Positions 1 through 8,162 of a DNA stretch of 64,000 nucleotides are shown piece by piece. Every line of letters begins with the position of its first letter. The first letter of the stretch is position 1. The stretch comes from CAIWMF01 sp964402065. GTDB taxonomy: Bacteria > Verrucomicrobiota > Verrucomicrobiia > Chthoniobacterales > UBA6821. The DNA lies in the NCBI GenBank assembly GCA_964402065.1, contig CAYOAN010000003.1:62001-126000 (forward strand), written 5' to 3'. The notes beneath the pieces were generated by a model. It was not told the DNA's origin. It did no database searches and saw nothing but the letters and a program-made list of their open reading frames with translations. The position numbers and the translations under genes are program-made.

Positions 1-2
1 TA

Positions 3-530
3 ATCGACCTCTTTAAAGAAATCCATCGCTCCCTTTTACTGCTGAGCGCTAGTTATGACGAGTGCCATGGCATGGGAACCACCCTCACCCTTTGCTGGGT
101 CCGTCCTCACCGTTGTTATTTTGCACATATTGGTGATAGCAGACTTTATCACTTACCATTTTCAGAAAAAAACTCCCAACAAACTATCCAACAAACTTCT
201 GAAGATGATACGCATGTTGGTTGGCTCTTTCGACATGGAAAAATCAGCGAACGAGAAGCAAAACATCACCATGGTCGCAACCTCCTTCAAAAGGCCCTTG
301 GCGCAGACCATCAATTTGTAACACCGCAAATCGATTCGTTTACTTGCGCTCCAGGAGATCGGCTTCTTCTGTGCACTGATGGTGTTACGGATGGCCTTTT
401 CAACCACCAATTATTAGACATCATCACTGATCCCGCTCAGGATTCCCCTGCTCGCCACCTCGTCGAAGAAGCTGTACGACAATCAGGCAGAGACAATGCC
501 ACGGCAATCATTTTGGAGTTTCTGAAATGA
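3..530 (+). CDS. PP2C-family protein serine/threonine phosphatase, 5'-truncated by the window edge
   Basis: The frame is open from the window edge with no stop before position 528, so the true start lies upstream. Reading from base 3 gives a PP2C-like stretch: SYDECHGMGTTLTL, then FAHIGDSRLY with the metal-binding GDSR motif, LLLCTDGVTDGL with the second metal-binding Asp, and a C-terminal GRDNATAIIL motif. These are signatures of Mg/Mn-dependent PP2C phosphatases, which remove phosphate from Ser/Thr residues in signalling proteins. An ATG at 72 lies inside the domain, just before the GTT motif, so it is not the real start. The sugar nucleotidyltransferase gene follows 65 bases later on the same strand. 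The substrate cannot be told from sequence. Confidence 0.88.
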   Translation: MDLFKEIHRSLLLLSASYDECHGMGTTLTLCWVRPHRCYFAHIGDSRLYHLPFSEKNSQQTIQQTSEDDTHVGWLFRHGKISEREAKHHHGRNLLQKALGADHQFVTPQIDSFTCAPGDRLLLCTDGVTDGLFNHQLLDIITDPAQDSPARHLVEEAVRQSGRDNATAIILEFLK

Positions 531-595
531 ATTTATTTTTTCTTTGTGCTACTTGCGCTCTTTGTGATTAATTTTTAGTTTGCTTAAATTTCTTT

Positions 596-1354
596 ATGAA
601 CATTCTTATCCTTGCAGCAGGCTATGCAACACGCCTCTATCCTCTTACCGAAAATCAACCAAAGCCACTCCTCGAAGTAGCTGGCAAGCCAATGTTAGAA
701 TGGGTCATTGACAATTTGGCTCCCATTCCTGATATCGATCGGGTTTTCCTTGTTACAAATAATAAATTTGCTGAGACCTTTAAAACATGGGCGACTGGGT
801 ATCAAAAAAAACAGCCAAAGCTTCATTTTACAATCGTTAATGATGGCTCTACAAGTGATCAAGACAAGCTAGGTGCCATTGGGGACATTCATTATGTTCT
901 AAAAAAAGAAAATATCGTTGATCAAGATCTCCTTGTTGTAGCAGGAGATAATCTTTTTAGTCAGCCTGTCGCTGAGTTTGCAAGCGCCGCTAAAGCCCAT
1001 CCTGCAACACTAGCGCTTTATGATGTTGGCGATTTGGAAGCAATCAAAAAATATAACAATGTTACTACGAACGAACGTGGCATCATCACCCACTTTGAAG
1101 AGAAGCCAGCACAACCAACCAGCACATTGACTGGCATTGCCCTTTATTACTACCGCAGCGATGTGCTACCACTCATTGAAACCTACATCAATGAAGGGAA
1201 CAATCCTGACCAGCCTGGCCGCCTTATCCAATGGCTTTATCCCCGTCTAGAAGTTGGCACTTGGACAGTTCCTGGCACTTGGTTCGATATAGGAAGCAAA
1301 GAAACACTCGTAGAGGCGAATGAAGTCTTCGCTCAGTTTTGCAAAGCAAAATAA
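596..1354 (+). CDS. Sugar-phosphate nucleotidyltransferase (RmlA/GlmU-like)
   Basis: The 252-residue protein starts with the nucleotide-binding signature of NTP transferases: LILAAGYATRLYPLT followed by KPLLEVAGKPMLEW. VAGDNLF near residue 117 fits the metal-binding Asp of the family, and FEEKP near 162 and GTWFDIGSKETL near the C terminus are also typical. These enzymes join a sugar-1-phosphate to an NTP to make an activated sugar for surface polysaccharide synthesis. There is no left-handed beta-helix acyltransferase domain, so it is not full GlmU. The sugar (glucose or mannose) cannot be decided. The ATG at 596 has no visible Shine-Dalgarno sequence and is preceded by an AT-rich stretch. 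Confidence 0.85.
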   Translation: MNILILAAGYATRLYPLTENQPKPLLEVAGKPMLEWVIDNLAPIPDIDRVFLVTNNKFAETFKTWATGYQKKQPKLHFTIVNDGSTSDQDKLGAIGDIHYVLKKENIVDQDLLVVAGDNLFSQPVAEFASAAKAHPATLALYDVGDLEAIKKYNNVTTNERGIITHFEEKPAQPTSTLTGIALYYYRSDVLPLIETYINEGNNPDQPGRLIQWLYPRLEVGTWTVPGTWFDIGSKETLVEANEVFAQFCKAK

Positions 1355-1361
1355 TGCCTGC

Positions 1362-1703
1362 GTGAGTTTTTGGTATCTTTTGAGCGAAACGGAGCTGACA
1401 CTATCGATCTTTGTAAAGACGAATGCTCATAAGACGGCCATTGTAAGAGCCGATAAAGAGCATTTGCATATTTCCCTTCATGCAAAACCTAAAGATGGGG
1501 AAGCTAATACTGAGTTGATTCAATTCCTCTCAAAATATTTGCATCTTCCAAAAACACAGATCCTGCTTCGCCGTGGCCAGCAGAGCCGCTATAAGCAAGT
1601 TGTTTGTCGATTAGAAAAAAATCAACGAACAACAAAACTAGAATTGTCTCAGTTGTTAGAATCTATTTCCAAAGCCACTGCACCTGCCAAAAAGCCTCAA
1701 TAA
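1362..1703 (+). CDS. DUF167 / YggU family protein
   Basis: The 113-residue protein carries the DUF167 (UPF0235) core: a strand with SIFVKTNAHKTAI, then ISLHAKPKDGEANTELIQFLSKYL, then ILLRRGQQSRYKQV. The family is small, alpha/beta and without a settled function. I chose the GTG at 1362 because it gives about ten residues before the first conserved strand, as in E. coli YggU. An in-frame ATG at 1320 would overlap the preceding gene by 35 bases and add 14 residues unlike the family, although a GAGG-like sequence does lie before it. The gene follows the nucleotidyltransferase stop by seven bases, so the two are probably cotranscribed. Confidence 0.8.
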   Translation: MSFWYLLSETELTLSIFVKTNAHKTAIVRADKEHLHISLHAKPKDGEANTELIQFLSKYLHLPKTQILLRRGQQSRYKQVVCRLEKNQRTTKLELSQLLESISKATAPAKKPQ

Positions 1704-1705
1704 AC

Positions 1706-2083
1706 TCAACTTGGTATTAACTCAAAAGAAGGAATGACTGCAAACACGGCATCTCCGTCATCGGTCATGGCAAGATAAGCTCCTTCCGCCACGGCGGCTC
1801 CTGCTGTGACATGATAACTGTTGTAAGAAAATTTTTCATTGGGAAGCAAATAGGGGAATTCACCAACAACCCCCTCTCCCTCCATGACACTGGTACCGCC
1901 CAATTTTTCGCGTACAACCCACTTACGCCCTTTGATTGTCAAGGCTTGATCACTCGTGTTATGAATCGTAATAAAGTAAACAAATGCATGTGGCTTACTC
2001 AATGGCGCCTCAAGTCGCGGATCGTACATCACACGATCGATTGTTACTGTAAAGCCATCTAATAAGCGCGGCATTGTATTCAT
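1706..2083 (-). CDS. apaG: ApaG domain protein (DUF525)
   Basis: The 125-residue protein matches the ApaG immunoglobulin-like fold along its whole length: YFITIHNTSDQALTIKGRKWVV, then GVVGEFPYLLPNEKFSYNSYHVTAGAAVAEGAYLAM. E. coli ApaG was linked genetically to cobalt/magnesium efflux and diadenosine tetraphosphate levels, but its biochemical role is not settled. The gene converges with the DUF167 gene, with two bases between the stops. It lies downstream of aspS on the same strand across a 241-base gap, in which I see no gene. Confidence 0.9.
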   Translation of the reverse strand: MNTMPRLLDGFTVTIDRVMYDPRLEAPLSKPHAFVYFITIHNTSDQALTIKGRKWVVREKLGGTSVMEGEGVVGEFPYLLPNEKFSYNSYHVTAGAAVAEGAYLAMTDDGDAVFAVIPSFELIPS

Positions 2084-2324
2084 TATTCAATAAAAAACTT
2101 GTTGCGCCACAAGGCCTATTCAAACGCCCTGCAGTCAAGCAGGATAAGTAACGAGAAAGTTAGCCACCAACCGGAAGGCCGCTGGATGGAACTGCGATCC
2201 GGCAACCAATAAGGAAGGAGCCAAGCTGGAACAAGCAAACTCAATCGCGGTACCACAATGTCTAAAACATTCTTGAGAAGACGAGTAACGGCAGGACGTA
2301 ATTCTGCGCTGCAGCAGCAACATC

Positions 2325-4121
2325 TCAACAGGCCTTATGTTCCTGAGTTACCTTCTGTTGGTGGGTCGACACAATCGATAAAGCCTTTAAATCCTTTGCA
2401 GGAACAGCGGCCGGAGCACCTGTCAGCATTTCTACGCCACGATTGTTTTTCGGAAAAGCAATCACGTCACGAATCGACTCTTCATGTGCAAGAAGGGCAA
2501 TAAACCGATCAAGGCCCAAAGCAATTCCTCCATGAGGTGGAGCTCCAAAACGAAATGCTCGCAACAAGTGACCAAAAAGTTTTTCTTGAGCTTCTTGATC
2601 CATGCCAAGTGCTGCAAAAATTTGAGCTTGCAGTTCGCTTTCATGAATTCGAAGGCTTCCTCCGCCAATTTCAACCCCATTGAGGACAATATCATAAGCT
2701 TTTGCACGAATCTCACCAAATGCTCCAGCATCGAGAAAAGCTTGATCTTCCTGATTAGGCCTTGTGAAAGGATGATGAACTGCATTCCACTTTTTAGCTT
2801 CCTCACTGTAGGCAAAAAGTGGCATATCAACGACCCAAAGGAAAGCAAGTTGCTCTCGATCAATGGGGATTTTTTGCAACTCTGCAACCTTTAATCTTAC
2901 TCGCCCAAGTGCTGTACAAGCGGTTTCCCAGGTATCAGCACCAAAAAGAATTAAGTCGCCTTCTTCAATGTTGAGCACTTTCGTCAGCGCTGCTTTTTCA
3001 GTATCATTAAAAAATTTAACAATAGGCGATTTCCATTCTCCATTTTCAACTTTAATAAAAGCGAGCCCCTTTGCCCCTGCCACTTTTGCCACCTCAGTCA
3101 ATGTCTCAATCTGACCAGTGGTAATCGATGCAAATCCTTTTGCGTTGATGGCTTTGATGACACCCTTATTATCAAGCGCACTTCGGAAAACTTTAAATTC
3201 TGTCGCAGCAAAAATATTTCCCAAGTCTTGCAACTCAATTCCAAAGCGCATATCAGGCTTATCGCTTCCAAAACGATTCATCGCCTCACGATACGTTAAG
3301 CGCAAAAATGGAGTGACAATCTCAACACCACGAGCTTCCCGCACAACGCGTATAAAAAGTTCTTCAATGAGTTTAAAAATATCTTCGTCATCAATAAAAG
3401 AAGCCTCAATGTCAACTTGCGTGAATTCAGGTTGCCGATCAGCACGAAAATCTTCATCACGAAAACAACGTGCAATTTGAAAATAACGATCAATGCCACC
3501 AACCATCAAGAGCTGCTTGTACTGCTGTGGCGCTTGCGGAAGAGCATAAAAGTGTCCAGGAGTGAGGCGCGAAGGCACTAAAAATTCACGAGCTCCTTCC
3601 GGAGTGTGCCGTGACAAGTAAGGCGTTTCAATTTCCCAGAAGCCGCGCTCATCAAGCCCATCACGAATTAGCTTTGTGATCCGGTGCCGCAAGCGAATGT
3701 TTTCCTTCATCTCTGGACGACGCAAATCGAGATAACGATAATCCAAACGGAGATCCTCATTACTAATACGCTCCTCCATCGGAAAAGGAGGAACTTCCGA
3801 ACGATTGAGAATGAGAAGCTCTGAGGCAACAAGCTCAACAGCTCCTGTTGCGAGCCTTGTATTTTCAGTTCCAATAAGTCGTGCCACTACTTCTCCTTGA
3901 ACCGTCAAAACATCCTCAGATCGCAACGTGTGGGCTAAAGAGGCTGCTTCAGGGTGCAATTCAGGACGAAAAACAACCTGCGTTATTCCATCACGATCCC
4001 GAAGATCAATAAAAACAACTCCACCATGATCTCGACGTGAAGCAACCCAACCACTGAGTTTCACAGTACGTCCAATATCTTCAGCGCGCAAAGCGCCACA
4101 TAAACAATCGCGATAATGCAT
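2325..4121 (-). CDS. aspS: Aspartyl-tRNA synthetase (bacterial type)
   Basis: The 598-residue protein has the bacterial AspRS architecture. An N-terminal OB fold (GRTVKLSGWVASRRDHGGVV) binds the anticodon. It is followed by the class II catalytic domain with RYLDLRRPEM and FLVPSRLTPGHFYALPQAPQ, a GAD insertion domain, and C-terminal motif 3 GIALGLDRFIALL. It charges tRNA-Asp, and in organisms lacking AsnRS/GatCAB distinctions may also charge tRNA-Asn; sequence alone does not decide that here. The size is normal for bacteria. The ATG at 4121 lies directly before the conserved N terminus and has no Shine-Dalgarno sequence. A family A repeat lies about 110 bases upstream. Confidence 0.97.
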   Translation of the reverse strand: MHYRDCLCGALRAEDIGRTVKLSGWVASRRDHGGVVFIDLRDRDGITQVVFRPELHPEAASLAHTLRSEDVLTVQGEVVARLIGTENTRLATGAVELVASELLILNRSEVPPFPMEERISNEDLRLDYRYLDLRRPEMKENIRLRHRITKLIRDGLDERGFWEIETPYLSRHTPEGAREFLVPSRLTPGHFYALPQAPQQYKQLLMVGGIDRYFQIARCFRDEDFRADRQPEFTQVDIEASFIDDEDIFKLIEELFIRVVREARGVEIVTPFLRLTYREAMNRFGSDKPDMRFGIELQDLGNIFAATEFKVFRSALDNKGVIKAINAKGFASITTGQIETLTEVAKVAGAKGLAFIKVENGEWKSPIVKFFNDTEKAALTKVLNIEEGDLILFGADTWETACTALGRVRLKVAELQKIPIDREQLAFLWVVDMPLFAYSEEAKKWNAVHHPFTRPNQEDQAFLDAGAFGEIRAKAYDIVLNGVEIGGGSLRIHESELQAQIFAALGMDQEAQEKLFGHLLRAFRFGAPPHGGIALGLDRFIALLAHEESIRDVIAFPKNNRGVEMLTGAPAAVPAKDLKALSIVSTHQQKVTQEHKAC

Positions 4122-4232
4122 CCGAGTAGAGTAAAGGGTGAAGATCGAAGAGTGAAGAGTATTTTTTGAAAGAACTTTTTTAACTCCAATATTTCATCAC
4201 GCTCACCATGAGAAAGTCGCGCAAGCTGATGC

Positions 4233-4392
4233 ATAGCGTATTAAATTGAAAAGGACGCATTAGAGGGACAAAACTTTTTTCTTAGGATCAAGCTGAAACT
4301 CGAGACCCCACCTCATGATAACGCAAGATTTGAGCACGAAGCCTGAAGCAACAAGTGCAAGCCTATAGCCCCTTATCGATTTAATGCACTAT
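4233..4392. repeat. Family A dispersed repeat, copy A1
   Basis: About 160 bases bounded by inverted ends: ATAGCGTATTAAATTGAAAA on the left and a diverged mirror ending GATTTAATGCACTAT on the right. The interior keeps the family A order (TTTTTTCTTAGGA, a GAAACTCGAGAC-like block, GATAACG), though it is more diverged than the copies near 43, 59 and 60 kb. It fills the middle of the 398-base gap between aspS and hisS. I see no gene in the rest of that gap. Confidence 0.8.
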
Positions 4393-4519
4393 ATTAAAGC
4401 ACTCAAAACAAAGCCCCATCTTGATGCAGCATCCATCTGCTTTCTCGACTTTACTTTTACTAAGAGAGAAAAAATATCTACCCTAACCTCCTCCAGTTTT
4501 TTAGCTTTTATTCGTTACA

Positions 4520-5782
4520 TCAAACCTCAAGCTGCTGTTGCAAGTAGCTTACAAGTTGCCCCTGTGGAATGCTTACTTCTTCTCGAGTGCTCAACTTCTT
4601 AACTTTTATCTGCGGCCATTCAGCACCAATCATAACCGCAAAGAGAGCCCCACTATTTTCTGCTGCTGAAAATTGTTTTCCTATGCGCTCAGAAGCTAGT
4701 GAGAAAGCCACTCGAAGGCCTACATCACGCAACTGTTGAGCAACACCAACAGCGTGAGAACGCTGATTTTCATCCGCAACTACGAGATAAATTTGACAGG
4801 CTGCTGTTGCTGCATGAAATGATGCTTCCTGAGCCACTGCAGCTGGCACTTCTTTTAAAAACTCCAACATCACAGCATCTCCCATTCCAAAACCGACTGC
4901 AGGAAGAGCTACTGCTCCATTGCTTAAATCATGAATTAACCGATCATAACGCCCTCCCCCAGCTACAGCACGCAAGTTACCTTTTAATGCAAAAGCTTCA
5001 AAAACCACACCGGTGTAGTAAGCAAGCCCGCGAACAATAGAAAGATCAGGTTTAATAAAATCGCGCAACCCTCGTGCTGCAAGCTCGTCAAGAAGCGGCT
5101 CGAGAACAGGGATTCGAGAGGATGCCATGAATTCACGTAATTTTTCTACCGTTAACCCTGAGTGTTGTAACAACGAAAGTTTCTCCTCCGTTTTTTCCTG
5201 AGGCTCGCGCTCCATCTTATCAACAATATTGAGAAACTCCGCTGCATGCTCTTTTTTTATCCCAAATTGCTCAAGGAAATCGTGCCATGCAAGACGATCG
5301 CTTAGGCGAATAGCAACATCATTCGGACCAAACCCAAAATAGCGGAGCACATCGATTAGTAAAGCAATCACTTCTGCATCGGCTGTGACAGAACGTTCGC
5401 CCAGCAAATCACAATTAAGTTGAAGAAATTCGCGCAGCCTCCCTCGTTGTTGCCGCTCATAGCGAAAACAATTACCGACATTAAACCAACGTAACGGCTT
5501 TGAAAACTCACGGTCGTGAGCCGCTACCATCCGTGCTAATGTTGGTGTCATCTCCGGTCGTAAAGCCACATGACGCTCTCCTCGATCCGTAAATTGATAA
5601 AGCTGAGTTAAGATTTCTCCCCCGCTATTTTTTTTTTGATAAAGCTCCAAGGATTCTAATGTTGGACCATCAAATTCGGAAAACCCATAGCGCCGGGTGA
5701 TCTCACGCCACCCTTCAGTAAGGTAGCGACGACGTGCATAATCTTGAGGTAAAAGATCTCGAAATCCAGAAAGAGGTTTCAT
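4520..5782 (-). CDS. hisS: Histidyl-tRNA synthetase
   Basis: The 420-residue class II synthetase has GFRDLLPQDYARR at the N terminus, motif 1, LYQFTDRGERHVALRPEMTPTLARM (motif 2 region), the histidine-specific GLAYYTGVVFEAF, and GGGRYDRLI. A C-terminal anticodon-binding domain follows. The ATG at 5782 gives the family N terminus MKPLSGFRDLL. An upstream in-frame start would add 25 residues (a Cys-rich stretch) translated from a short heptamer-repeat leader, so I reject it. The leader has no Shine-Dalgarno sequence. The gene is transcribed towards aspS, with repeat A1 between them. Confidence 0.96.
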   Translation of the reverse strand: MKPLSGFRDLLPQDYARRRYLTEGWREITRRYGFSEFDGPTLESLELYQKKNSGGEILTQLYQFTDRGERHVALRPEMTPTLARMVAAHDREFSKPLRWFNVGNCFRYERQQRGRLREFLQLNCDLLGERSVTADAEVIALLIDVLRYFGFGPNDVAIRLSDRLAWHDFLEQFGIKKEHAAEFLNIVDKMEREPQEKTEEKLSLLQHSGLTVEKLREFMASSRIPVLEPLLDELAARGLRDFIKPDLSIVRGLAYYTGVVFEAFALKGNLRAVAGGGRYDRLIHDLSNGAVALPAVGFGMGDAVMLEFLKEVPAAVAQEASFHAATAACQIYLVVADENQRSHAVGVAQQLRDVGLRVAFSLASERIGKQFSAAENSGALFAVMIGAEWPQIKVKKLSTREEVSIPQGQLVSYLQQQLEV

Positions 5783-5784
5783 AA

Positions 5785-5824
5785 AGCAGATGTACAGGTT
5801 ACAAGTTACAAACTGCAGGCTACC
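5785..5824. repeat. Short heptamer-like repeat (TGTARCY type) in the hisS leader
   Basis: On the minus strand the hisS leader reads GTAGCCTGCAG, TTTGTAACT, TGTAACCTGTAC: imperfect seven-base units of the form TGTARCY. Similar units occur before tsf (near 12170) and before the GT2-like gene (near 54470-54504). The function is unknown. Confidence 0.4.
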
Positions 5825-5939
5825 GCACAGCGGCGTCTCTGCAACGTTGATGGTCAAACCAACAACCTATAGAGAGTCAGGCATGGATTACACGCAAAAA
5901 TTTCTATAAAAAAACTTTTCCCATTTAAATTTCTTGTGA

Positions 5940-5945
5940 TAGCCT
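5940..5945 (+). promoter_or_regulatory. Possible -10-like element (TAGCCT) before the dksA-like gene
   Basis: TAGCCT, preceded by CTTGTGA, lies 67 bases before the start codon of the dksA-like gene. TARYCT hexamers also precede rplK, rplU, rpsO and valS in this window, which suggests a lineage-specific -10 element. There is no convincing TTGACA at 17 bases. Confidence 0.25.
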
Positions 5946-6012
5946 CTGCCGTTCCAAAAAAATTCTTCACTTGATTTAGTTTGCCCATTCGTTTCATTCA
6001 TTACTTTTTGTT

Positions 6013-6741
6013 ATGACTAAGAAAAAGACTTCTGCTAAAAAAACCACAAAAGCACCACTTAAAAAAGTTGTTAAAAGCTCGTCTAAGGTCGCCAAATCTC
6101 CTTCTAAAGCAAAAGCACCTAAAAAAGTCACCGTAAAAAAAACATCAACTAAAAAGAAAGTGACAACTACAAAACCGGCCGAACCAGTTACACATAAAAC
6201 GCCTTCAAAAACTTTCACTGAAAATCGTGGCGTGCTTCATCAAACTTTTGTTAAGCAACCGACTAAAAACAAAAATCAAAAACTTTCTCCTTTTTTTGCA
6301 AAACAACGCGTCCGACTCTTGCAGCTTAAAGATACACTCCTTGATTCGATGAAAGGAATGGCTCGAGACAACCTGCATGCAGGAAGTGAGACTTCAGCTT
6401 TTGGGATGCATCAAGCTGATGCAGGAAGTGATGCTTACGACCGTGATTTTGCCTTGAGTATTCTCTCTCAAGAACAAAATTCACTTTATGAGATTGACGA
6501 AGCGCTCAAACGCATCGATGATGGCAGCTATGGAATTTGCGAAATTTCCAATAAACAAATCCCTCGCGCCCGCTTAGAAGCCCGTCCTTTTACTCGATAT
6601 ACTGTAGAATGCCAGGCTGACATTGAAAAGCGCCAGCACGTTGTCGGAACTCGCCTTCCTGTTAGTGCTCTCTTCGGATTGACCGAAGAAGAAACTGAAA
6701 ATGAAGAAGAGGATAACCTCCTTGAACCAACTAAAGATTGA
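6013..6741 (+). CDS. DksA/TraR-like protein with lysine-rich N-terminal tail and degenerate zinc finger
   Basis: The 242-residue protein has two parts. Residues 1 to about 90 are very rich in Lys, Ala, Thr and Ser, like a histone H1 tail. The rest is DksA/TraR-like: a coiled-coil region, GSDAYDRDFALSILSQEQ, then EIDEALKRIDDGSYGICEIS and RARLEARPFTRYTVECQ. DksA proteins enter the RNA polymerase secondary channel and tune transcription with ppGpp. Of the usual four zinc Cys residues only two remain (CEIS instead of CxxC, and TVEC instead of CxxC), so zinc binding is doubtful. The tail may bind nucleic acid; that is inference. The stop at 6741 is two bases before rpmG, so it is probably cotranscribed with rpmG and rpsR. 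Confidence 0.85.
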   Translation: MTKKKTSAKKTTKAPLKKVVKSSSKVAKSPSKAKAPKKVTVKKTSTKKKVTTTKPAEPVTHKTPSKTFTENRGVLHQTFVKQPTKNKNQKLSPFFAKQRVRLLQLKDTLLDSMKGMARDNLHAGSETSAFGMHQADAGSDAYDRDFALSILSQEQNSLYEIDEALKRIDDGSYGICEISNKQIPRARLEARPFTRYTVECQADIEKRQHVVGTRLPVSALFGLTEEETENEEEDNLLEPTKD

Positions 6742-6743
6742 TT

Positions 6744-6917
6744 ATGGCCCGTGATATTATTACATTAGAATGCACCGAAGCTGCTGCTGAGGGAAAACCC
6801 GTCTCTCGTTACGTAAGTACACGTAACAAAAAGAGCCTCAACACTCCTGGTCGCCTCGAAAAGAAAAAGTACAACCCTCACCTTCGTCGTCACACCCTTC
6901 ATCGCGAGACTAAATAA
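6744..6917 (+). CDS. rpmG: 50S ribosomal protein L33
   Basis: The 57-residue protein, translated by hand from 6744, starts MARDIITLECTEAA and ends YNPHLRRHTLHRETK, which matches the L33 family. RYVSTRNKKSLN in the middle is also typical. The CxxC pairs of the zinc-binding L33 form are absent (a single Cys remains), so this is the zinc-independent form. Its TAA is followed directly by the rpsR ATG at 6918, and it starts two bases after the dksA-like stop. No Shine-Dalgarno sequence is seen. Confidence 0.95.
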   Translation: MARDIITLECTEAAAEGKPVSRYVSTRNKKSLNTPGRLEKKKYNPHLRRHTLHRETK

Positions 6918-7163
6918 ATGCACACTCAACCTAAAACTGCAAAGCGTCGTTCTAACTTCCGTCGAGCCAACCGCTCGATGCCACACCGTCGTATCGACAT
7001 TAATGTTGATGCTATCGACTTTAAAAATCCTGAAATGCTTAAGAAGTTTGTGACGGAAAATGGCAAAATTCTTTCTCGTCGCACAACAGGAGTTGCTGCG
7101 CACTTGCATCGCAAGATCACCCGCGCGATCAAGCAGTCTCGTGCAGCACTTTTGATGAAGTAA
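6918..7163 (+). CDS. rpsR: 30S ribosomal protein S18
   Basis: The 81-residue protein has the S18 signature: IDFKNPEMLKKFVTENGKILSRRTTGVAAHLHRKITRAIKQSRAALL. S18 sits on the platform of the small subunit next to S6. The protein lacks the Cys residues of the zinc-binding form. The ATG abuts the rpmG stop, so the two are surely one transcription unit. The gene is followed by two strong hairpins. Confidence 0.96.
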   Translation: MHTQPKTAKRRSNFRRANRSMPHRRIDINVDAIDFKNPEMLKKFVTENGKILSRRTTGVAAHLHRKITRAIKQSRAALLMK

Positions 7164-7188
7164 ATTCATTAAAAAGAATTAATCACAA

Positions 7189-7215
7189 GGGGAGAAGCCC
7201 TAATGGCTTCACCCC
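7189..7215 (+). terminator. Hairpin after rpsR (terminator-like)
   Basis: GGGGAGAAGCC, a five-base loop, then GGCTTCACCCC: an 11-base stem with one mismatch, 26 bases after the rpsR stop. There is no T-run after it, so it may stabilise the mRNA 3' end rather than terminate transcription. A second hairpin follows 15 bases later. Confidence 0.45.
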
Positions 7216-7230
7216 AGCTACGCAATCTCC

Positions 7231-7248
7231 TTCCTGCAAACGCAGGAA
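7231..7248 (+). other. Second hairpin downstream of rpsR
   Basis: TTCCTGC, loop AAAC, GCAGGAA: a perfect 7-base stem. A third small one, AGAG...CTCT, follows near 7252. Three hairpins in tandem between rpsR and aroD could be a 3' end structure or a short structured RNA. I do not recognise a known RNA family. Confidence 0.4.
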
Positions 7249-7442
7249 TCCAGAGGATTATCTCTGTAGACTTGATTACCTAGTCAGATAAAGTCTCATT
7301 CTTTTATCCTTTCAAAAAAATTTTGTTTTTTGACTGTTACTCTCTCGCGTTTGCAAAGAGATCTTTCTGGGTTTCAGCGTTAGTCAGAATGGAATTGAGA
7401 ATATAGTGACGGTTGACTTCTTCTTCCATCCCTTCCATCTCT

Positions 7443-8162
7443 GTGAATTTCTCCTTGCCGCTCGTTGTTGGCGTTCTGCATACGCCAGCATGTCTAAAAA
7501 GGTTAAGTGAAGATCTCACCGAGTTTTCTGCAGAAGGTATCGATTTATTAGAAGTAAGACTTGATGGAATTCATGAGCTCCCAGCGCTCACAAAATGGCC
7601 CCTACCAGTCATTGCCACAGCACGTGACCCCAAAGAAGGAGGGCTCAATAATGTTTCCTGTTTGCAGCGCGAAAAACTGTTGGAATCAGCGCTCTCTTGG
7701 GCTTCACTCATTGATATAGAACTTCAAAATGCAAAAAAATTCAGCGTGCCGATCGCTCGCGCACGTGAGGCTCAACGCCTCTTAATTTTATCGCATCACG
7801 ATTTCCAAAAAACCCCTTCACTCACAGAGCTCCAAGAGCTAGTCATGCGCGCTCACGATCTTGGGGCTGCGATTGTTAAAGTCGCAACCATGACCTCCTC
7901 GGAAGAAGAAGTTGAACGCCTGCTGCAATTCCAACAACTCACTCATCCTCTTCCGGTTGCCACGATGGGCATGGGTCCACTCGGGAAAAACTCTCGCCTG
8001 CGGCTCGCAAAAATAGGAACTAAGCTACTTTATGGCCATCTCTACGAGCCACTCAATGCGATGCCAGCCTCGATACAGTGGCCAGCAAAAGAACTAGCTA
8101 ATTTTGTTCACTCGCTGGCAATTCACAGATCACCTGACTTTCAGGGAAGCTCGCATCGATGA
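7443..8162 (+). CDS. aroD: 3-Dehydroquinate dehydratase, type I
   Basis: The enzyme dehydrates 3-dehydroquinate to 3-dehydroshikimate in the shikimate pathway through a Schiff-base lysine. The TIM-barrel sequence shows LLEVRLDGI, LPVIATARDPKEGG, LILSHHDFQKTP (catalytic His region), GAAIVKVATM (Schiff-base Lys) and PVATMGMGPLGKNSRLRLA. The length, about 239 residues, is normal. I chose GTG at 7443, which puts the first conserved strand (LPLVVGVLH) near the N terminus; a TTG at 7413 would add ten Ser/Pro-rich residues. The 3' end overlaps the convergent secreted-protein gene by 65 bases. The DAHP synthase of the same pathway is at 52.5 kb. Confidence 0.88.
   Translation: MNFSLPLVVGVLHTPACLKRLSEDLTEFSAEGIDLLEVRLDGIHELPALTKWPLPVIATARDPKEGGLNNVSCLQREKLLESALSWASLIDIELQNAKKFSVPIARAREAQRLLILSHHDFQKTPSLTELQELVMRAHDLGAAIVKVATMTSSEEEVERLLQFQQLTHPLPVATMGMGPLGKNSRLRLAKIGTKLLYGHLYEPLNAMPASIQWPAKELANFVHSLAIHRSPDFQGSSHR

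Noticed and set aside
72..530. ATG at 72 as the start of the PP2C gene
   Set aside because: The conserved domain continues in frame upstream to the window edge, so the gene is truncated by the window and does not start here.
2116..2328. Minus-strand ORF between apaG and aspS
   Set aside because: Composition does not resemble a conserved protein, it overlaps the end of aspS and several frames are open in the same stretch.
7189..7262. tRNA or riboswitch between rpsR and aroD
   Set aside because: There is no T-arm TTCGA motif or cloverleaf, and no riboswitch consensus I can recognise.
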